Shown: positions 61,146 to 64,000 of the stretch, piece by piece
Layout: the number at the start of each line of letters is the position of its first letter
How positions within the stretch are numbered: position 1 is the stretch's first letter
Assembly: GCA_029865945.1 (NCBI GenBank)
Contig: JARXAH010000048.1
Span: 1-64,000 of the forward strand
Origin: Bacteriovoracaceae bacterium
GTDB lineage: Bacteria; Bdellovibrionota; Bacteriovoracia; Bacteriovoracales; Bacteriovoracaceae
Reading direction: 5' to 3'
DNA: 64,000 nt
Notes under the pieces: model-generated
What the model was told of the DNA's origin: nothing
Database searches by the model: none
The model's input: the letters and a program-made list of their open reading frames with translations, nothing else
Made by a program: the position numbers and the translations under genes

Positions 61146-62630
61146 GTGAAAATTTTAAGTAATTTATTTTTACTCTCAATTATTTGTATCACTGGCCTTA
61201 GCAAAATACAAAATTCATTTGCTCTGCCAGTAGATTGGAAAGGCCAGCTTGGTTTCGATTCCATGCGCTTGTCCAATTTTACTCGAACCAAAGATGATAC
61301 CACCAACCCGGCAACTGGTTCCTATGAAGTAAGCGGAGAGGGAAAAACCGCCTACATTCAAGGAATGATTTTTAATTTTAATCCGAATGTTATCGTGAAT
61401 GATCACGTAACCATGAAAGCGGAATTTAGTACGGGGATGGATCGAGGGGGCACGGTTGGCGATGGCGGAACTTATTTAGAGGCCAACAACGGAATGGGAC
61501 ATGCCAATATCTACCATACCTCGGCTAAGCAAAATCAATCGCTCAATGTAAATCAAGTTTACATGGAAGTTTTCTCAGATCTTGCCACTTTTAAAATTGG
61601 AAGAATGGCACGGCATTGGGGCCTAGGAGCGCTGTTCAGTAGTGGTGATAAGGCCTGGGATCGTTTTTTTACTTATTACGAGGGAGTAGAGGCAACATTT
61701 TCACTTGGAAATTTATACATCGTTCCCAGCTGGTCCAATATTTCCAATGGTGGCCAATTAACGAGAGACGGAGAAATTAGAGATTTGGCCATTTCTTTAT
61801 TATACGACAATCCTGACAAAGATATGAAATTGGGCGTTTACTTTGGGAAACGAAACACCAACGGAAATCCCGATTATCGAGTAGATCAAGATCAAGATGG
61901 TTCATTTACATCTGATGAAACCCTCTCTCACAGTGATTTGAAAATTTATGATTTTTTTGCTTCTCGTTACTTCGGAAAGTTTTATATTGGTGCCGAGGTT
62001 CCCTATGTAAACGGCGACCTTGGAAATTTAGCTGGAACTCAAACGGCCTACAAATCGCTGTCTTATATTTTGGAAACCAATTACGAGTTCAATGAGCGCT
62101 GGAAACAACATTTAAATTTCGGAATTGTAGGTGGAGACAAAGGCGATACAGGCGAATTTACTGCTCTTTATTTGCATCCTAATTATCAAATCGCAAATAT
62201 TTTATTTCGCTACAATCTTGATGCGGTTCAAAACTTAAATACGGGAACTGATGGGTCAAAGAAAGAAAATATTTACTCGTCATCGATTAACAACGCTATG
62301 TATTTAAAATTAGCGACTGATTATAAGTCTGGGCTATGGACTTGGACCTTTGCTTGGATTTACGCGAAGGCGAGAGAGACTGCTAGCATTAACCAACGAT
62401 CATTTAATCATCAAAACGGATACCACTACACAGCTGCAACGTCTCAGAGCAGTGACCTTGGCCATGAGTTTGATGTGAATTTTGATTATCAATGGAATCC
62501 GAATTTAGTTTTAACTGGTGTTGCTGGTTACTACTTGGTGGGTGACTACTATGCTTTCACTAACACAAGTACTCCTAACGCGGTTGCGAATCAAATGATT
62601 ACGGGCGTGCGACTAAATCTCAAATTTTAA
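61146..62630 (+). CDS. Outer-membrane beta-barrel protein with EF-hand-like loop
   Basis: 494 residues, GTG start with TAAGGAG upstream. The signal peptide ends NSFA-LP. The sequence alternates short hydrophobic strands with polar loops and ends in GVRLNLKF, with a terminal Phe, typical of outer-membrane barrels. A loop at residues 247-258, DQDQDGSFTSDE, matches the EF-hand consensus (D-x-D-x-D-G-x-F-x-x-x-E). The function is unknown. Calcium binding is an inference from the motif only. Confidence 0.75.
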   Translation: MKILSNLFLLSIICITGLSKIQNSFALPVDWKGQLGFDSMRLSNFTRTKDDTTNPATGSYEVSGEGKTAYIQGMIFNFNPNVIVNDHVTMKAEFSTGMDRGGTVGDGGTYLEANNGMGHANIYHTSAKQNQSLNVNQVYMEVFSDLATFKIGRMARHWGLGALFSSGDKAWDRFFTYYEGVEATFSLGNLYIVPSWSNISNGGQLTRDGEIRDLAISLLYDNPDKDMKLGVYFGKRNTNGNPDYRVDQDQDGSFTSDETLSHSDLKIYDFFASRYFGKFYIGAEVPYVNGDLGNLAGTQTAYKSLSYILETNYEFNERWKQHLNFGIVGGDKGDTGEFTALYLHPNYQIANILFRYNLDAVQNLNTGTDGSKKENIYSSSINNAMYLKLATDYKSGLWTWTFAWIYAKARETASINQRSFNHQNGYHYTAATSQSSDLGHEFDVNFDYQWNPNLVLTGVAGYYLVGDYYAFTNTSTPNAVANQMITGVRLNLKF

Positions 62631-62651
62631 TTTCCTGCTTGGCGGAGCACT

Positions 62652-62700
62652 AGTTGATCATACTCCATAAATGGCGTACACTTATGGAGTACGATCAACT
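62652..62700. repeat. 19-bp inverted repeat over a gene start
   Basis: Left arm 62652-62670 and right arm 62682-62700, one mismatch, 11-base loop. It lies 22 bases after the outer-membrane protein stop and covers the presumed ATG (62684) of the next gene. No T run follows. It may terminate, act as an operator, or occlude the start codon. Confidence 0.8.
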
Positions 62701-63875
62701 GCCTAATTTCCCCTTCCCCGAAACATAGTTTTTTTCTTTTTGGCCCTCGCGGCGTTGGAAAAACAACTTACCTTGAAAATGAATTTTTCCTTAATATTAA
62801 TCCAAAAAAAATATTGAGGATTGATCTTCTCAATCAAGATTGGTTTTATCGACTAAATGATTCCCCGAGTCTTCTCGTTCAACATATCAATGAACTAAAG
62901 TTAAAAAAAAATTCCTGGATTATTATTGATGAAATTCAAAAGATACCGGCACTTCTGGATATCGTGCATGATTTGATAGAAAGAAAAGGCCTACTTTTCG
63001 CCCTAACTGGCTCTAGTGGAAGAAAATTAAAAAGAGGTTCGGCAAATCTATTGGCCGGAAGGGCGATCAATTATTCCTTATTTCCTCTAACGGCGACTGA
63101 ACTTGGAAAAAAGTTTAATTTGCTATCGGCCCTTCAATGGGGAACTCTGCCGACGCTGTACTCAAAAAAATGTGACAAAAATTCTGAGCTAAAAATGGAT
63201 TATCTAAGGTCCTACACCGACACTTACCTGCGAGAAGAAATTATAGCTGAGCAAATGGTGAGGAAGGTTCAGCCCTTTCGCCAATTTCTCAACGTTGCGG
63301 CCCAGTGCCATGGCAAAATACTCAATTATACAAAGATCGCAAGAGATATCAATATTGATACCGCCACCGTCCAAAGTTATTTTGAAATTCTACAAGATAC
63401 GTTGATTGGCCAGAATCTTGAGACTTATCACACCTCTTTGCGAAAGCGAATTCGTGCGAATCCCAAATTTTATTTTTTTGACCTGGGAGTCGTTTCAGCA
63501 CTGAAACGAAATTTAAATCTAGGAATTTCTCCCTCGACATCGCACTATGGCGAACTTTTTGAAACTTTTATTATCAATGAAATGAAGGCGCTTGCCTGTT
63601 ACAAAAAACTAGACTGGCAATTTTTTTACCTTCGCACGAAAGATGACGCAGAAATTGATCTTATCATTGAGCGGCCTGGCATGCCTTTGTGTTTAGTTGA
63701 TATTAAATCAACAAGTAAAATTTCAACAGATCACACAAGTTCGTTTATTAAATTTAGCAAGGATTTTGGTAGCGCCGCGGAATCTTTTGTCCTCTCGCAG
63801 GATACCATTTCTCAAAAACACTCTCACGTTCATTGTCTTCACTGGAAAGTGGGCCTTAAGGAAATTGGTTTGTGA
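62684..63875 (+). pseudogene. AAA ATPase, DUF4143-type, N-terminally frameshifted
   Basis: About 396 codons if repaired. The P-loop GPRGVGKTTYLEN and Walker B WIIIDEIQKIPALLD belong to the archaeal-type AAA ATPase family with a C-terminal nuclease-like DUF4143 region (DAEIDLIIERPG ... LVDIKST). ATG 62684 gives MEYDQLPNFPFPE then a stop, in a frame one base off from HSFFLFGPRG. Removing one base in the CCCC run near 62717 would join them. TTG 62814 is the first start in the main frame but omits the P-loop. A frameshift mutation or sequencing error is likely. Confidence 0.65.
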
Positions 63876-64000
63876 CAATTGAATTGAACTTAAGCTTTAT
63901 CAGCTATAAGAATTTACTCAGTGGAATTTCGGCAGCCATCAACTCTGCTTTTATTTACCAACTACGCCATGAACTTGCCATCAACTTCACAGTGAATTGA
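63872..64000 (+). other. Short GTG-started ORF at window end
   Basis: GTGA overlaps the ATPase stop, and the frame encodes 42 residues (TIELNLSFISYKNLL...) ending with TGA at 63998-64000. It has no recognisable domain and no ribosome binding site. It is probably not a gene. Confidence 0.15.

Noticed and set aside
63872-64000. A 42-residue GTG-started gene at the right edge
   Set aside because: No ribosome binding site, no recognisable domain, and no family; listed only as a low-confidence ORF.

Overview
The window is low-GC Gram-negative chromosomal DNA. Class A penicillin-binding proteins, BamD, L- and P-ring flagellar proteins (FlgH, FlgI), beta-barrel proteins and many lipoproteins show a two-membrane envelope. 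The CsrA-FliW pair next to the hook-filament genes, an isobutyryl-CoA mutase fusion (IcmF), an AmgK/MurU-like muropeptide recycling pair, a CHASE2 kinase with a sigma-54 activator, and the AT-rich style suggest Bdellovibrionota (Bacteriovorax/Bdellovibrio-like). That placement is inference from gene content; no rRNA is present.

Layout. 1-4.7 kb (minus): a TonB-like protein (cut by the window edge), PBP1A, a lipoprotein and XseB. 4.8-14.4 kb (plus): flgF-flgG-flgA-flgH-flgI-flgJ-flgM-flgN-flgK-flgL-csrA-fliW, covering distal rod, both rings, anti-sigma factor, chaperone, hook-filament junction and the post-transcriptional flagellin switch. 14.4-16.7 kb: a TPR/BamD/BatE-like envelope operon. 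16.7-25 kb: an orphan AstA, tRNA-Asn, a frameshifted exported protein, a PlsC acyltransferase, a YgfZ-TPR fusion beside an A-type Fe-S carrier, and a glutaredoxin. 25-29.5 kb: IcmF coupled to a cobalamin adenosyltransferase, plus a ferredoxin. 29.5-34.2 kb: LspA and a CHASE2 kinase/NtrC-type regulator operon. 34.3-41.6 kb: a BFD-like protein, an endonuclease IV-like protein, the AmgK/MurU-like pair, an M48-like protein without its zinc motif, a LysM lipoprotein and a deoxynucleoside kinase. 41.7-46.3 kb: outer-membrane protein, FolK, acyl-CoA dehydrogenase, EtfB and EtfA. 46.3-53.6 kb: Mrp, a Slt-type transglycosylase and several unknowns. 53.6-58.4 kb: ychF-pth-prs, with an MFS gene lodged between two copies of the ychF 3' end. 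58.5-64 kb: a decayed exported ORF, tRNA-Gln, a second class A PBP, an outer-membrane protein with an EF-hand-like loop, and a frameshifted AAA ATPase.

The strongest unexplained structures are: (1) seven GGA motifs within 58 bases, one in a hairpin tetraloop, between flgL and csrA, resembling a CsrA-binding leader or decoy RNA; (2) a 114-bp direct repeat (113/114 identical, the one difference synonymous) of the ychF 3' end flanking an MFS transporter, like the scar of integration into a protein-gene 3' end; (3) a 19-bp inverted repeat covering the start of a frameshifted ATPase; (4) a possible plus-strand structured RNA near 47.5 kb. Most of the rest is ordinary core-genome content. No CRISPR array, insertion sequence, prophage or complete defence system is visible.
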